From Fidelibacterota bacterium (GTDB taxonomy: Bacteria; Pseudomonadota; Alphaproteobacteria; Rhodospirillales; Rhodospirillaceae): a stretch of DNA of 64,000 bases. The translations under genes were made by a program, and so were the position numbers. The stretch covers positions 24,304 to 88,303 of the forward strand of contig CANJLF010000013.1 of NCBI GenBank assembly GCA_947475295.1, read 5' to 3'. Shown here piece by piece: positions 29,610 through 38,869 of the stretch. Numbering within the stretch: position 1 is the stretch's first letter; each line of letters begins with the position of its first letter. Below the pieces are notes generated by a model, which was not told the origin of the DNA, ran no database searches, and was given only the letters and a program-made list of their open reading frames with translations.

Positions 29610-31538
29610 TTGTATAAGCGTCCGTTATTGACCGGGGCGGCCTGCCTCGCGGCCGCCTGGGGTGTCGCCGGACCGGCCCTCGCCCAGCGCGCTGACGAAA
29701 ACGCGATCAACGCCGCCCAGGACGCGTTCGGCACCCAAGTCGGCAACGAGTCCATTGGTCTTTATAACGCCACCGACGTGCGCGGTTTCAGTCCAACCGA
29801 AGCGGGCAACCTCCGTCTCGAGGGTCTCTACTTTGACCGTCAGGGCGACACCACCAATCGCGTCGTCGCCGGCTCGACTGTGCGCGTAGGCCTCTCCGCG
29901 CAGTCGTACCCCTTCATGGCGCCCACCGGCGTCGTGGACTACCGTCTGCGCATGCCGGGCGACCGCGCGGTCACCAGCGTCCTCACCACCCTCGGTCCCT
30001 TCGAACAGATGAGCCTCGAAGTCGACACGCAGATCCCACTCGGCGAGAAACTCTCGGTGGGCGCGGGCATCGCAGGTGTGAAGGAAAAAACGCCCGCCGA
30101 TACGAGCGGCGGGGTGTGGAACGCCGGCGGCATCCTGCGGTGGCGCCCCAGCGACAAGATTGAGATTGTGCCCTTCGCCGGAATCAATTTCCGTTATGAC
30201 AAGGAGCCGCTTCACACCGTCATTACGGCCGGTCCGTTCCTCCCGCCCAAGGTCGATCGCGACGTCTTCTACGGCCAGCACTGGCTTCCCTTCTCCTCGC
30301 AGCAATTTGTGGTGGGTGTCGTTGGTCGCGCGGATCTGGGCAACGACTGGACCTTCCGCACCGGCTGGTTCCGCTCGTCCAACTGGCGCATCGAGCAGAG
30401 CGACATGCAGTTCCGCAACACTCAGCCCGACGGCCGCACGGACCGTGTTGCTGTCGTCATTCCAGGCAATATCCTCGCCTCCTGGTCCGGCGAAGCGCGC
30501 CTTTCCAAGATCATCTACGAAGGTCCGCGCCGGCACACGGTTCACGGGTCCTTTCGCGGCCGCATGAAGACCCGCGTCTTCGGCGGCTCCACGACCATTC
30601 CGCTCGGCCCAGGCGTCATTGGCGTGCCGGACTTCGAACCGGAACCGACGTGGACTCTGGGCGAAAAGAGCAACTCGCGCGTTCGCCAAGGCACTGGCGG
30701 CATTGCCTACGAGGGCCTCTGGCCGCGCGTCGGTGAAGTTAGCTTTGGCGTCCAGAAGACCTTTTACCGTCGGGCCAGCACGCAACCCAACTTACCCACG
30801 GTCGTCTCGAAGGATAGGCCTTGGCTTTTCAATGGAACGATTGCCGCCTATCTCAGCGACGATCTCGCCATCTATGGAAGCTGGACGCGGGGCCTCGAGG
30901 AGTCCGGCGAAGCGCCGCAAACAGCCGTGAACCGCGGCGAGTCCGTGCCTGCGACGCGCACTGAACAAGTGGACGCTGGATTCCGCTATACCATCATGCC
31001 GGGCCTGCGCGTGGTCGGCGGTGTGTTCGAAGTGAAGAAGCCCTTCTTCAACGTCGATGCCGCCAACATCTTCACCAGGGTCGGTGATGTGCGCCATCGC
31101 GGTGTGGAGTTCTCCCTCACCGGACAAGTGATCCCCGGCCTCACGGTCGTTGCGGGCACCGTGCTTCTAAAGGCCCGCACCGAAGGCCAGACCGTGACCA
31201 GCGGACGCCTCGGCGCCGTTCCCCTGGGCCGTTTCCCACATGTCATGCGGCTCAATGTCCAATACGGGCCGAAGTCATGGAAGGGACTCTCCGTGGACGG
31301 CCAGATCGAGAATGTCTCCTCGCGTTACGCCAATCTTCTCAACACCGTGCGCGCGCCCGCCTACACCACCGTTAATGTCGGCGGACGTTACGCGTTCAAG
31401 ATCAGCGATACACAGGCCTCGCTACGGGTCCAAGTGCAGAACATCACCGATGCATTCGCGTGGTCTGTCGCGCCGGCCGGCAGCTTCACGCCCATCGATC
31501 AGCGGCGGTTCATCGTGAGTTTGACGGCGGACTTCTAG
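29610..31538 (+). CDS. TonB-dependent outer-membrane receptor (TTG start)
   Basis: The frame is open back into the tRNA gene, so the start must lie after it. TTG at 29610 follows a G-rich ribosome site and begins LYKRPLLTGAACLAAAWGVA, a signal peptide ending at ALA-Q. The mature protein has a short plug-like part (ESIGLYNATDVRGFSPTEAG, LRLEGLYFDRQ) and a long beta-barrel ending in QRRFIVSLTADF with terminal Phe. The barrel end resembles siderophore receptors (NITDAFAWSV). I see no clear TonB box and the plug looks about 20-30 residues short. The substrate is unknown. Confidence 0.88.
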   Translation: MYKRPLLTGAACLAAAWGVAGPALAQRADENAINAAQDAFGTQVGNESIGLYNATDVRGFSPTEAGNLRLEGLYFDRQGDTTNRVVAGSTVRVGLSAQSYPFMAPTGVVDYRLRMPGDRAVTSVLTTLGPFEQMSLEVDTQIPLGEKLSVGAGIAGVKEKTPADTSGGVWNAGGILRWRPSDKIEIVPFAGINFRYDKEPLHTVITAGPFLPPKVDRDVFYGQHWLPFSSQQFVVGVVGRADLGNDWTFRTGWFRSSNWRIEQSDMQFRNTQPDGRTDRVAVVIPGNILASWSGEARLSKIIYEGPRRHTVHGSFRGRMKTRVFGGSTTIPLGPGVIGVPDFEPEPTWTLGEKSNSRVRQGTGGIAYEGLWPRVGEVSFGVQKTFYRRASTQPNLPTVVSKDRPWLFNGTIAAYLSDDLAIYGSWTRGLEESGEAPQTAVNRGESVPATRTEQVDAGFRYTIMPGLRVVGGVFEVKKPFFNVDAANIFTRVGDVRHRGVEFSLTGQVIPGLTVVAGTVLLKARTEGQTVTSGRLGAVPLGRFPHVMRLNVQYGPKSWKGLSVDGQIENVSSRYANLLNTVRAPAYTTVNVGGRYAFKISDTQASLRVQVQNITDAFAWSVAPAGSFTPIDQRRFIVSLTADF

Positions 31539-31650
31539 AACCCATACACCTGCGACAAGCGTCGTCGCGTCGGTGACCCGCGCCCACGGGCTAGCGCCTT
31601 TTGAAGCTCGCGGGAGACCGCTCGGCGCATTAGAGCTTACTAAAACAAAA

Positions 31651-31674
31651 GGGACGCCCGTTTTCAGGCATCCC
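31651..31674 (-). terminator. Intrinsic terminator for minus-strand transcription
   Basis: On the minus strand GGGATGCC pairs with GGCGTCCC (one G-U pair) around an 8-base loop, followed by TTTTGTTTT. It has the right orientation for a transcript coming from beyond the Hsp70 gene, although both flanking genes are on the plus strand. Confidence 0.6.
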
Positions 31675-31770
31675 AGCATCCAGCGTATTTTAGGCCAAAA
31701 AAAAACAGACTAGAAAGCTGCGCTCATGCGTAATAAATGACATCCCCTTTCACCGCCCATGGGGATCGTC

Positions 31771-33024
31771 ATGTCAGCTTGCGGTCTAGACTTCGGCACC
31801 TCCAACTCTGCCATCGGAATAATGCGCGGCAACGCGCCAGTTCTTGCGCCGGTCGAAGGCGACGCCACAATTATTCCGAGCGCGGTTTTCTTTGATTACG
31901 AAAACAAGGGAAGGGTGTCGTTCGGCAGCGATGCCATCAAATCCATTATCGAGCAGCGCGATGGCCGTTTAATGCGGGCCTTGAAATCAATCCTCGCGTC
32001 GTCGCTGATCGATAAAAAGACCGCGCTAGGTAGCCGCATGGTGCCGTTGACCGAGGTCGTGGAGATATTCGTCCGTCACCTCAAAGAAAAAGCGGAAGCT
32101 TTCGCAGGCGAAGAACTCACAGCGGTAGTACATGGCCGACCAGTGCGCTTTGTCGACGATGATGATGTAGCAGACGCGAAGGCGCAGCGCGTGCTCCAAG
32201 ACATCGCGCATAAGGTCGGCTTCCGTGATGTGGCATTCGTCTATGAGCCAATCGCCGCCGCTCGTCATTATGAGGAAGGCGCAACGCGCGAAGAAACGGT
32301 GCTGATTGCCGACATTGGCGGCGGAACCTCCGACTTCACTGTCATTCGTGTAGGACCCGAGCGGCGCCTGCGGATAGATCGTGCACAGGATATTCTCGCC
32401 AATGCCGGCACGCGCATTGGGGGGACCGACTTCGATGCGCTTTTCAGTTTAAATACCGTGATGCCAATTTTAGGACTCGGCACATACCTAATGACCAAGA
32501 ACCTACCCATGCCGCGCTCGTTGTATTCCGAGTTGGCCAACTGGCCCACGATCAACTTTACCTACACCTTCCAAAACGAACGTATGCTGACAGAACTGGT
32601 CGCAGACGCTTGCGAACCGGAAAAGGTCGCCCGCCTATTGAAAACGATTAGGCAAAGACTTGGCCACCGGATTGCCTTAGCGGTCGAGGACGCCAAGATC
32701 GCTCTCAGTGAAGCAGTGAGCGTCGGCTTGCATCTTGATTTTCTGGAGACAGGGTTAGAGGCACTTCCTGACCGTAAGAGCTTAGATAGTTCCATCGCGG
32801 AGAAAACAGAACGCCTGCATAGGACCGCTGCCGCCTGCATAGCGGACGAAGGCATCAAGTCTGCCGACATTCAAACGATATTCTTTACCGGTGGATCGGG
32901 CCGCATCCCCAAAGTGCGTGATGCAATCATGAGGGCCGCGCCTATTGCCCGCACAACAAAGGGTTCTGATTTTCTTTCCGTTGCGCTGGGGCTTACGCGG
33001 GAAGCGCTAAAGCGATTCGAATGA
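31771..33024 (+). CDS. Hsp70-family ATPase without substrate-binding domain (YegD-like)
   Basis: The protein of about 417 residues has the actin/Hsp70 nucleotide-binding fold only. CGLDFGTSNSAIGI is phosphate loop 1, FVYEPIAAARHYEEG the connect region, LIADIGGGTSDFTVI phosphate loop 2, and FTGGSGRIPKVRDAI the adenosine motif. DnaK is about 640 residues; here the beta substrate-binding domain and lid are missing, as in YegD. The chosen ATG has GGGG before it; an in-frame ATG lies at 31759. Codon use is more A/T-ending (TTA, ATA) than in neighbours, hinting at acquisition. Clients and partners are unknown. Confidence 0.88.
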   Translation: MSACGLDFGTSNSAIGIMRGNAPVLAPVEGDATIIPSAVFFDYENKGRVSFGSDAIKSIIEQRDGRLMRALKSILASSLIDKKTALGSRMVPLTEVVEIFVRHLKEKAEAFAGEELTAVVHGRPVRFVDDDDVADAKAQRVLQDIAHKVGFRDVAFVYEPIAAARHYEEGATREETVLIADIGGGTSDFTVIRVGPERRLRIDRAQDILANAGTRIGGTDFDALFSLNTVMPILGLGTYLMTKNLPMPRSLYSELANWPTINFTYTFQNERMLTELVADACEPEKVARLLKTIRQRLGHRIALAVEDAKIALSEAVSVGLHLDFLETGLEALPDRKSLDSSIAEKTERLHRTAAACIADEGIKSADIQTIFFTGGSGRIPKVRDAIMRAAPIARTTKGSDFLSVALGLTREALKRFE

Positions 33025-33034
33025 TGTTTCTCGC

Positions 33035-34693
33035 TCAGTATTTCCCTTGAGCACAGGTGAAGCTGGCGGCGTCGGAGACCGCACCGGTTCCTTTGTATTG
33101 AGGCCACGACGGATAAGCACACAGCGGCCGACTGCGGTTGCCGTTCTTGGAATTGGTGTCGTACCCGACCGGCATCGCCGGCGGCGGTGTATTCTTCTCG
33201 ACCCAGGTGTCGAGCGTGCCGACGTTATCCCAATTGATCAGGAACGTCCCAATGCCGTGCCCAAGTCCAGGTATCAGATAAAAGCGCATGAACGCATCCG
33301 CGCGGGCTTCCCCCAGCTTCGTCCGGATGGCTTTGTGATAAGCGGTATTTTCATTTGGGCTGACACTCACATCATCGTTGCCCTGTAAAAGCAGTACTTT
33401 TCCGCCTGCCTTTACATAAGCGTCCCATCCATCCAGTCCCGGATTAATTACCGTCGTCACTTCGTGGACTTTCTCCGCCCACGGACCGGGCTCATCAAAC
33501 TCGACGCTCAGCAGATGGTACGCAGGATCCTTGGCGATGAAAAATTTCATGAATTGATCGGCGCGCGCGGAATGGTGCGCGCTTTGGCCGTCGATCAAAG
33601 GCTCGGCCGGTATTGGATTTGTTCCGACAGACATGGCTGCGCCTTCAAGGATGTTGTATCCGCCGGACGAGGGAATCAGCGCTTTCACTTTAGGGCCGGC
33701 AACGTAGCCATCGTGATAAACCGCAATAGTGTCCAATTGCGCAGGCGTTAGACAATCAGATGATGTGCTTCCCGGCGGACAGGCAAAGGCTTTTAGCCGT
33801 TGCGGCGATCCTGCCCGGCAAGCCTGCATGTTGGAGACGATGCCGTCTTTTAAGCCATCAAGTTCGTCGCACGCGGCCATGCTCGACTGAGTGATCTTGT
33901 CGATAAGGGAAGATGGAATCCAGCCAGCGGAATTGTTGGCGTAGAGCGCGTCCGCCAATTTTCCGCCCCATAACCGCAAGCCGGTGAAGTTCTGAGTGGG
34001 ATAATTCGCAATCACACCCGCATAGTCATGCGGCCAGCGGACGGCAGCGGTCAAAGCTTCGCGTCCACCGGTTGATCCGCCTGCGAAATATAAACGACGC
34101 GGCGTCTTGCCATAGAATTCCTGCGCCAAAACAAACGTCGCGTCTCTCGCTTTCTTGATATGCATGTACGCATAATTGCGCATCGCTTCATCGTTGACAG
34201 CGAACGAGGCATCGTTTGGGTCCTTGGCCTGGTGTCCGGAATCGTCTCCGAAGGTCAAATAGCCTTGCGCTAAGGGCGGCGGTGCGCTCCGCAAACCTAA
34301 GGCCGACCAGGAAGCGGTGTTGGGAATAACGCCGTTATAACCGCCGCCGCCGAACTGCAGCGCTTTGCCATTCCAGGTGAACGGCAGGTCAGCCTCAAAG
34401 CGAATGTCTGGAGCCCCTGCGCTTGCCGGCGATATGACGCCGGTCACTTTGCAATAAGATGAACCGTTGGCGCTCGCGACGCTAGCCTGCGTGACATGCG
34501 CGCCCGAAGTGGGAAGGGTTATGACTTTGGCTGGAATGGATATGGTCGCAAGCTTCGTGCATTGGGCGGTCATCGCGGCATCGGGCGCGACAGTGGCCTG
34601 TGTGCCCTGCGCGCGAACCGAGTTCACAAAACCTTCGGAGGCCAGCAATCCGCAAAGTAAGAGTCCGGACTTGGTAAGAGACTTCTTTTCCAT
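33035..34693 (-). CDS. Tannase/feruloyl esterase family protein
   Basis: The 552-residue secreted protein (signal peptide to about VRAQG) has the tannase-family alpha/beta hydrolase pattern: RRLYFAGGSTGGREALTAAV with Ser207, CDELDGLKDGIVSN (the calcium-binding lid loop), LLLQGNDDVSVSPNE with the acid near 440, and YLIPGLGHGIG with His479. Family members usually have a disulfide between a Cys just before the catalytic Ser and one just after the His (CS-D-HC); here both are Gly (206 and 480). It likely cleaves aromatic esters of plant material in the periplasm or outside. It converges on the Hsp70 gene. Confidence 0.9.
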   Translation of the reverse strand: MEKKSLTKSGLLLCGLLASEGFVNSVRAQGTQATVAPDAAMTAQCTKLATISIPAKVITLPTSGAHVTQASVASANGSSYCKVTGVISPASAGAPDIRFEADLPFTWNGKALQFGGGGYNGVIPNTASWSALGLRSAPPPLAQGYLTFGDDSGHQAKDPNDASFAVNDEAMRNYAYMHIKKARDATFVLAQEFYGKTPRRLYFAGGSTGGREALTAAVRWPHDYAGVIANYPTQNFTGLRLWGGKLADALYANNSAGWIPSSLIDKITQSSMAACDELDGLKDGIVSNMQACRAGSPQRLKAFACPPGSTSSDCLTPAQLDTIAVYHDGYVAGPKVKALIPSSGGYNILEGAAMSVGTNPIPAEPLIDGQSAHHSARADQFMKFFIAKDPAYHLLSVEFDEPGPWAEKVHEVTTVINPGLDGWDAYVKAGGKVLLLQGNDDVSVSPNENTAYHKAIRTKLGEARADAFMRFYLIPGLGHGIGTFLINWDNVGTLDTWVEKNTPPPAMPVGYDTNSKNGNRSRPLCAYPSWPQYKGTGAVSDAASFTCAQGKY

Positions 34694-35035
34694 CGCATTT
34701 TCTCCCCAGAAAATTCACAGCGTGTGCCACAACCGGCGCTCCCGGACAGTAGCTCAGTTTCGGCGCCCATGGCATTCCCTTGCCGCACGGGAACTGGAGA
34801 TTTTTGACGGTCGCTACAGCGATCCTAGCGCCGACGGCTCCAGATGCTGATGAACCCCAGAAATCCACCGAACCCGAGAAACGCCAATATAACGAATGTA
34901 AGATAAATCGGTTGACCAGTCGCCAAAAAGGCCTCCTGCGTTGAACGAGGAGGCCTTTTTGCCATGGTAGGCGCCGCGTTTCCTTGAGCGGCGTCAAAGT
35001 TTCTCATCTTTGTCGCCAGGGCCAGGGCGGCTATT
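34694..35035. other. Intergenic region with terminator and a doubtful small frame
   Basis: This 342-base gap separates the tannase gene from the Sel1 gene upstream. It holds the terminator at 34925-34960. A 60-codon minus-strand frame (34825-35007) encodes a hydrophobic C-terminal part (TFVILAFLGFGGFLGFISIW) ending in Arg residues, but the terminator sits in its first half and no ribosome site is seen, so I do not call it a gene. The tannase promoter should lie here. Confidence 0.5.
34925..34960. terminator. Bidirectional intrinsic terminator after the oxidase operon
   Basis: A perfect 13-bp stem AAAAAGGCCTCCT (34925-34937) and AGGAGGCCTTTTT (34948-34960) surrounds a 10-base loop. On the minus strand it lies 76 bases past the stop of the Sel1 gene and would end the ba3 oxidase transcript. 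Confidence 0.9.
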
Positions 35036-35866
35036 TCATCGGCGGCCGGACTCCCATTGGCGCGCCTGATTGTTCGCCTCGGTAATTTGCGCAGGCGTCA
35101 TTTTTTGCTCGAGTTCACGAGTCTTTTGCAAGCATAGGATCCGACGGCGAGACTCGGTCTGCGAAAATCGCGCAATTGCGAGCGTGTACCATTTGTGGGC
35201 CTGCACGAGATCGAGCGGAACACCTCGGCCATTGGCATACATAAGTCCGAGCGTGTCTAGTGCCTCCGGATATCCCTGATCCGCGGCTTTGCGGTACCAG
35301 TGCAAGGCAAGAGCGATGTCTTGCGTGACGCCACGGCCTTTGTCGTACATGTAAGCCAGGTTGTTCTGGGCGCCGGCATTTCCTTGATCGGCGGCCTTAC
35401 GGTACCATTTCACGGCTTCGACATTATCCTGCGGAACGCCGCGCTTTTTGTCATACATGATTCCCAGATTGTTCTGGGCCCCAGCGTCGCCCTGATCCGC
35501 GGCCTTACGATACCACCGCGCCGCCTCGGCATAATCCTGCGGCACACCGAGGCCCGCAACGTACATGGCTCCTAAGCCGAACTGTGCCTCGGGCCGTCCC
35601 TGGTCTGCGGCCTTGCGATACCACTTCGCCGCCTCGGCGTAGTCGCGGGGCACGCCCTCGCCCTTGGCGTAGAGGATGCCTAGGTCGAACTGCGCGGCGG
35701 CATTGCCCTGCTCGGCGAGCGGACGAAACAGACCCAGGGCAGCCGCGTAGTCGCCATTTCGATAGGCCGTTAACGCGGTCTCCAGAGGGTCGGCCGCACC
35801 TGCATTTTGTGTAGTGAAAACCAACGCAAGGAAACAGAGCCCGATGATGCGCGGTGGCTTGATCAC
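35036..35866 (-). CDS. Secreted Sel1-repeat protein
   Basis: The 276-residue protein has a signal peptide ending at NAGAADP, then five Sel1-like repeats of 36 residues. Examples are AQFDLGILYAKGEGVPRDYA, AQFGLGAMYVAGLGVPQDYA and AQNNLGIMYDKKRGVPQDN. Sel1 proteins are alpha-helical solenoids that bind other proteins. It follows the diheme cytochrome gene by 27 bases and precedes a terminator, so it looks like the last gene of the oxidase operon, perhaps a periplasmic assembly factor. That role is inferred only from position. Confidence 0.88.
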   Translation of the reverse strand: MIKPPRIIGLCFLALVFTTQNAGAADPLETALTAYRNGDYAAALGLFRPLAEQGNAAAQFDLGILYAKGEGVPRDYAEAAKWYRKAADQGRPEAQFGLGAMYVAGLGVPQDYAEAARWYRKAADQGDAGAQNNLGIMYDKKRGVPQDNVEAVKWYRKAADQGNAGAQNNLAYMYDKGRGVTQDIALALHWYRKAADQGYPEALDTLGLMYANGRGVPLDLVQAHKWYTLAIARFSQTESRRRILCLQKTRELEQKMTPAQITEANNQARQWESGRR

Positions 35867-35893
35867 TGAAACTCCTTAAAGCCGGCTTCGCGA

Positions 35894-36724
35894 CTATCGT
35901 GGAGCGTCGTAGTAGGCGGCAACGTCTTTGATTTCCTGGTCCGTGAGTTTCCCGGCTATCCGGCGCATTCGTCCGTAGATGTCATTTTTGCGCGCGCCGC
36001 TCGCATAGGCCCGAAGCTGCGCCGCGATGTAATCAGGATACTGCCCGGTCAGCATGGGCACTTCCAACGGCCCGCCGGCATTGGCGCCGTGGCACGCCTC
36101 ACACGCGGGTAACGCGCGCGACACATCGCCTTTGGTCGCCAACACAATCGCCCCACCGCGCGCGCTCGCGATCGCGTGGATATCATGATTGCGACGCGGC
36201 AGGCGGCTATAGTAGGCGGCAAGATCAGCCAATTGCTTTTGACTCAGCTCGTCCAGTATCGGCTTCATCACATCGTTCGGGCGTTCGCCGCGCTTCATGT
36301 CGCTGAGCTGCTTATAAAGTGCGCGGGCCGACTGGCCTGTCGTGCTCGGTATCGTCGCCGGATCGGTCGTCAGTCCATTTGGGTCGTGACAAGCGACGCA
36401 CGAGTCTTGTGCCAGAGCGGCCCCGGCGACGGGATCACCCAGGGCGACGGCATCCAACGTCGTGGCATCCCAGGCCGTCATTGATGCGGGCACCGCCGTC
36501 TGTGTACTTGGCGCCTGCTTTGCCGGCGCAGCAATGCCGAGAGCCCGGCAAATGGCCGTCAAGGAATCGATGCCGGTATTGTTCGCGTCGATGACCGGCA
36601 GGATCAGGAATCCGAGAGCCCATACCGCGAGGGCCATTCCAACGATTGACGCCGACGTTTTGACGGCAAATGCCGCGCTTTTGGCCGCGCTCGAAACGCA
36701 GGTTTTATGGGGTTCGGTCGACAC
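35894..36724 (-). CDS. Membrane-anchored diheme cytochrome c
   Basis: The 276-residue protein has an N-terminal membrane helix (ASIVGMALAVWALGFLILPV) and two cytochrome c domains with haem sites CVACH at 109-113 and CEACH at 208-212. Each is followed by a c4-type helix ending in LADLAAYYSRLP or IKDVAAYYDAPR. It overlaps the oxidase subunit I gene by 20 bases, so it is very likely the electron donor of that oxidase. Confidence 0.92.
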   Translation of the reverse strand: MSTEPHKTCVSSAAKSAAFAVKTSASIVGMALAVWALGFLILPVIDANNTGIDSLTAICRALGIAAPAKQAPSTQTAVPASMTAWDATTLDAVALGDPVAGAALAQDSCVACHDPNGLTTDPATIPSTTGQSARALYKQLSDMKRGERPNDVMKPILDELSQKQLADLAAYYSRLPRRNHDIHAIASARGGAIVLATKGDVSRALPACEACHGANAGGPLEVPMLTGQYPDYIAAQLRAYASGARKNDIYGRMRRIAGKLTDQEIKDVAAYYDAPR

Positions 36725-38336
36725 GGTGCACCACGGCTTGAGGAGGTTTGAGGATGAAGAATTGGGCGATTGGATAGGTGTAGGCGGCGGCCATCAGCAC
36801 AAGAACGAATGCGTTCCACAATACAAAGCCGTTGAGCGCGGCCGGAACCGGGACGCCGGGATGAAGCGCGCGCGCGTACTCAACGGGCCCGGGCTTTGCG
36901 GCCCCGGTGCGCTCGAAGTGAAAGCTTACGAGATTCCATATGAACATGCCTGCGCTGATCACCAGCATGCCGCCACCGACTACGGACATGATCATCCACG
37001 GCGCCCACCATGAGATGGACGGGTCGGCGTAGTCGAATTGTGCAACCCGGCGGACTTGGCCGCTCAGCCCAAGCCAATGCCACGGCAGACTCATGACCAT
37101 CATGCCGATAGCCCACAGCCAAAGTTGCGCGCGTTGCAACACCAGGGAGGGCGCGAGCCGACCTGTCAGGTTCGGCCAGATATGGTAAGCGATGGCGAAG
37201 TACATAATGACGACGCTGCCGCCGAAGATCATGTGGAAGTGCGCGCTGACCCACGACGTATTGTGAACCATGGCGTTCATGCCGTAGCTCATGTTGATAA
37301 GTCCGCCGAATCCACCGAACCACAGCATGAAGAATGACAGACCGGTCGCCAGCACCATGGGCCGCTCCCATGGCAACGCGCCGATCCAGCCCAAGAGGCC
37401 TTTACCGCCGCGCAAACGTCCGCCGATTTCCATCGAGGCCGTTACGGTGAACACCGTCAGCAATGTCGGAACCGCCACAAGGACCGTCAACATCATTTGC
37501 ACAGTCTTGAACCCGCTGGAGTGCTCGGGATCCATGAACAGGTGGTGTAAGCCGACGGGCAAGCCGCACAGCAGGAATAGGATGAAGCTGCCGCGCGCCA
37601 TGAGGTCGCTGAACAGGCGCCCGCCCGCGGCTTGGGGCGCCATGGTGTAGAAGGCGATGTAAGCGGGGATCAGCCAGAAGTAGACAATGGCATGCAGTGT
37701 CCATGAAAACAGGGTGCGGGTAAGGCCGACGTCAACGGTCTGCGTCCAGCCGAAGGCCGCCGGAATGACCACGAACAATAGTTCGGCGGCGACACCCACC
37801 GTTGTCCACAGCCAGAGGATAGCGTTCGCCACGGTGGCGTACATGGCTAGCGGAACCGGCGTGCCTGGATTGGCTTTCTTCCAGCGGGTCATTGCGACAA
37901 TCATCAACGCGCACCAGATCCACGACCCAACGACAACCAGGACCAGTCCGATATAAAAAAGCGGACTAGCTGAAAGCGGCGGATAAAATGTGAACATGAC
38001 GCTGGCCTGGCCGGACAGGACCGTCGCGACCACAAGCACCGTGCCTACAATGCCGAGGACAAAGCCAGCCCACGCCAGGCGTGGTGCGGGGAGTGCCTGT
38101 TTGAGCGCGCTCTCGGCGACGAAGTAGCCAAAACCCATAATAAAGAACGTTGTCAGCACATAGGCCATGGCGGAGCCGTGCGCGGTGACCGAGAGATAAT
38201 AGTTATCCGGGGTCGACAACGGCGCGGCCAAGGGGCTGCGCACCCACATCTGCCAAAGGCCGAGCAGGATGGCGACGCCGAAGGCGGCAAAAGCCGTCCA
38301 AAGATGCGCCAGGATCAGGCGATTATTAATTGTCAC
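36705..38336 (-). CDS. ba3-type cytochrome c oxidase subunit I
   Basis: The 543-residue B-family haem-copper oxidase subunit has about 12-13 helices. VTAHGSAMAYVL holds the low-spin haem His. TLHAIVYFWLIPAYIAFY holds the CuB His and, four residues later, the cross-linked Tyr (HxxxY). GLHHLFMDPEHSS is the CuB His pair, and SAHFHMIFGG carries the axial His of both haems. B-type enzymes such as Thermus ba3 have high oxygen affinity and a single K-type proton channel. A GTG start overlaps the subunit II gene by 11 bases. Confidence 0.95.
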   Translation of the reverse strand: MTINNRLILAHLWTAFAAFGVAILLGLWQMWVRSPLAAPLSTPDNYYLSVTAHGSAMAYVLTTFFIMGFGYFVAESALKQALPAPRLAWAGFVLGIVGTVLVVATVLSGQASVMFTFYPPLSASPLFYIGLVLVVVGSWIWCALMIVAMTRWKKANPGTPVPLAMYATVANAILWLWTTVGVAAELLFVVIPAAFGWTQTVDVGLTRTLFSWTLHAIVYFWLIPAYIAFYTMAPQAAGGRLFSDLMARGSFILFLLCGLPVGLHHLFMDPEHSSGFKTVQMMLTVLVAVPTLLTVFTVTASMEIGGRLRGGKGLLGWIGALPWERPMVLATGLSFFMLWFGGFGGLINMSYGMNAMVHNTSWVSAHFHMIFGGSVVIMYFAIAYHIWPNLTGRLAPSLVLQRAQLWLWAIGMMVMSLPWHWLGLSGQVRRVAQFDYADPSISWWAPWMIMSVVGGGMLVISAGMFIWNLVSFHFERTGAAKPGPVEYARALHPGVPVPAALNGFVLWNAFVLVLMAAAYTYPIAQFFILKPPQAVVHRVDRTP

Positions 38337-38865
38337 AGGTCACTCTCCCGTCCCCATCCGGCCTAAAGTCGGCAATAGGCACGACACGTACGTGGGCAAC
38401 CATTTGGCCGTGCCCGAGACCGCAGAACTCGTGGCATGGCATCAGCAGGTCGCCGGGTTTGTCGAATACCGTGTGTACCTGGCTCACGAAGCCCGGCACC
38501 ACCATGGTGTTGACGTTGGTTCCCACAACAATGAGGCCGTGGATTACGTCGGGGCTCGCCAGACGGAAAGTCACCTGCATATCCTGCGGCACCACAACGC
38601 ACTCCGGTACAAAGGCAAACTGTGTGGTAACGATGCGCGTGGTGATTTTGCCGGCACTGTCGACGTGGGTGCCGAGATTGTTCTCGGCGAATTCCCCAGC
38701 GACGTGAAGGGTATTTGGATCCACAGTCTCGATGTTGCTGGGCGGATTCATGTGCAGCCCCAAGCCGGCCCATACAATGGCGGCAAGCATGACCGCCGCC
38801 ACACCACCCATCGCCAGCGCCCATCGCCGTTCGTTCTGTACAGCTGAGATTTCGTCGACTGCCAT
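38326..38865 (-). CDS. ba3-type cytochrome c oxidase subunit II
   Basis: The 179-residue protein has one N-terminal helix (RWALAMGGVAAVMLAAIVWA) and a periplasmic cupredoxin domain with the CuA site: an upstream His in SPDVIHGLIV, then CHEFCGLGHGQM, which supplies two Cys, a His and a Met. The short length and single helix fit B-family subunit II. CuA takes electrons from the cytochrome c encoded downstream. Confidence 0.95.
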   Translation of the reverse strand: MAVDEISAVQNERRWALAMGGVAAVMLAAIVWAGLGLHMNPPSNIETVDPNTLHVAGEFAENNLGTHVDSAGKITTRIVTTQFAFVPECVVVPQDMQVTFRLASPDVIHGLIVVGTNVNTMVVPGFVSQVHTVFDKPGDLLMPCHEFCGLGHGQMVAHVRVVPIADFRPDGDGRVTCDN

Positions 38866-38869
38866 GGCG

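Noticed and set aside
34825..35007. A 60-codon minus-strand frame with a hydrophobic end
   Set aside because: A perfect intrinsic terminator lies inside its first half and there is no ribosome site. A small membrane protein starting after the terminator cannot be fully excluded.
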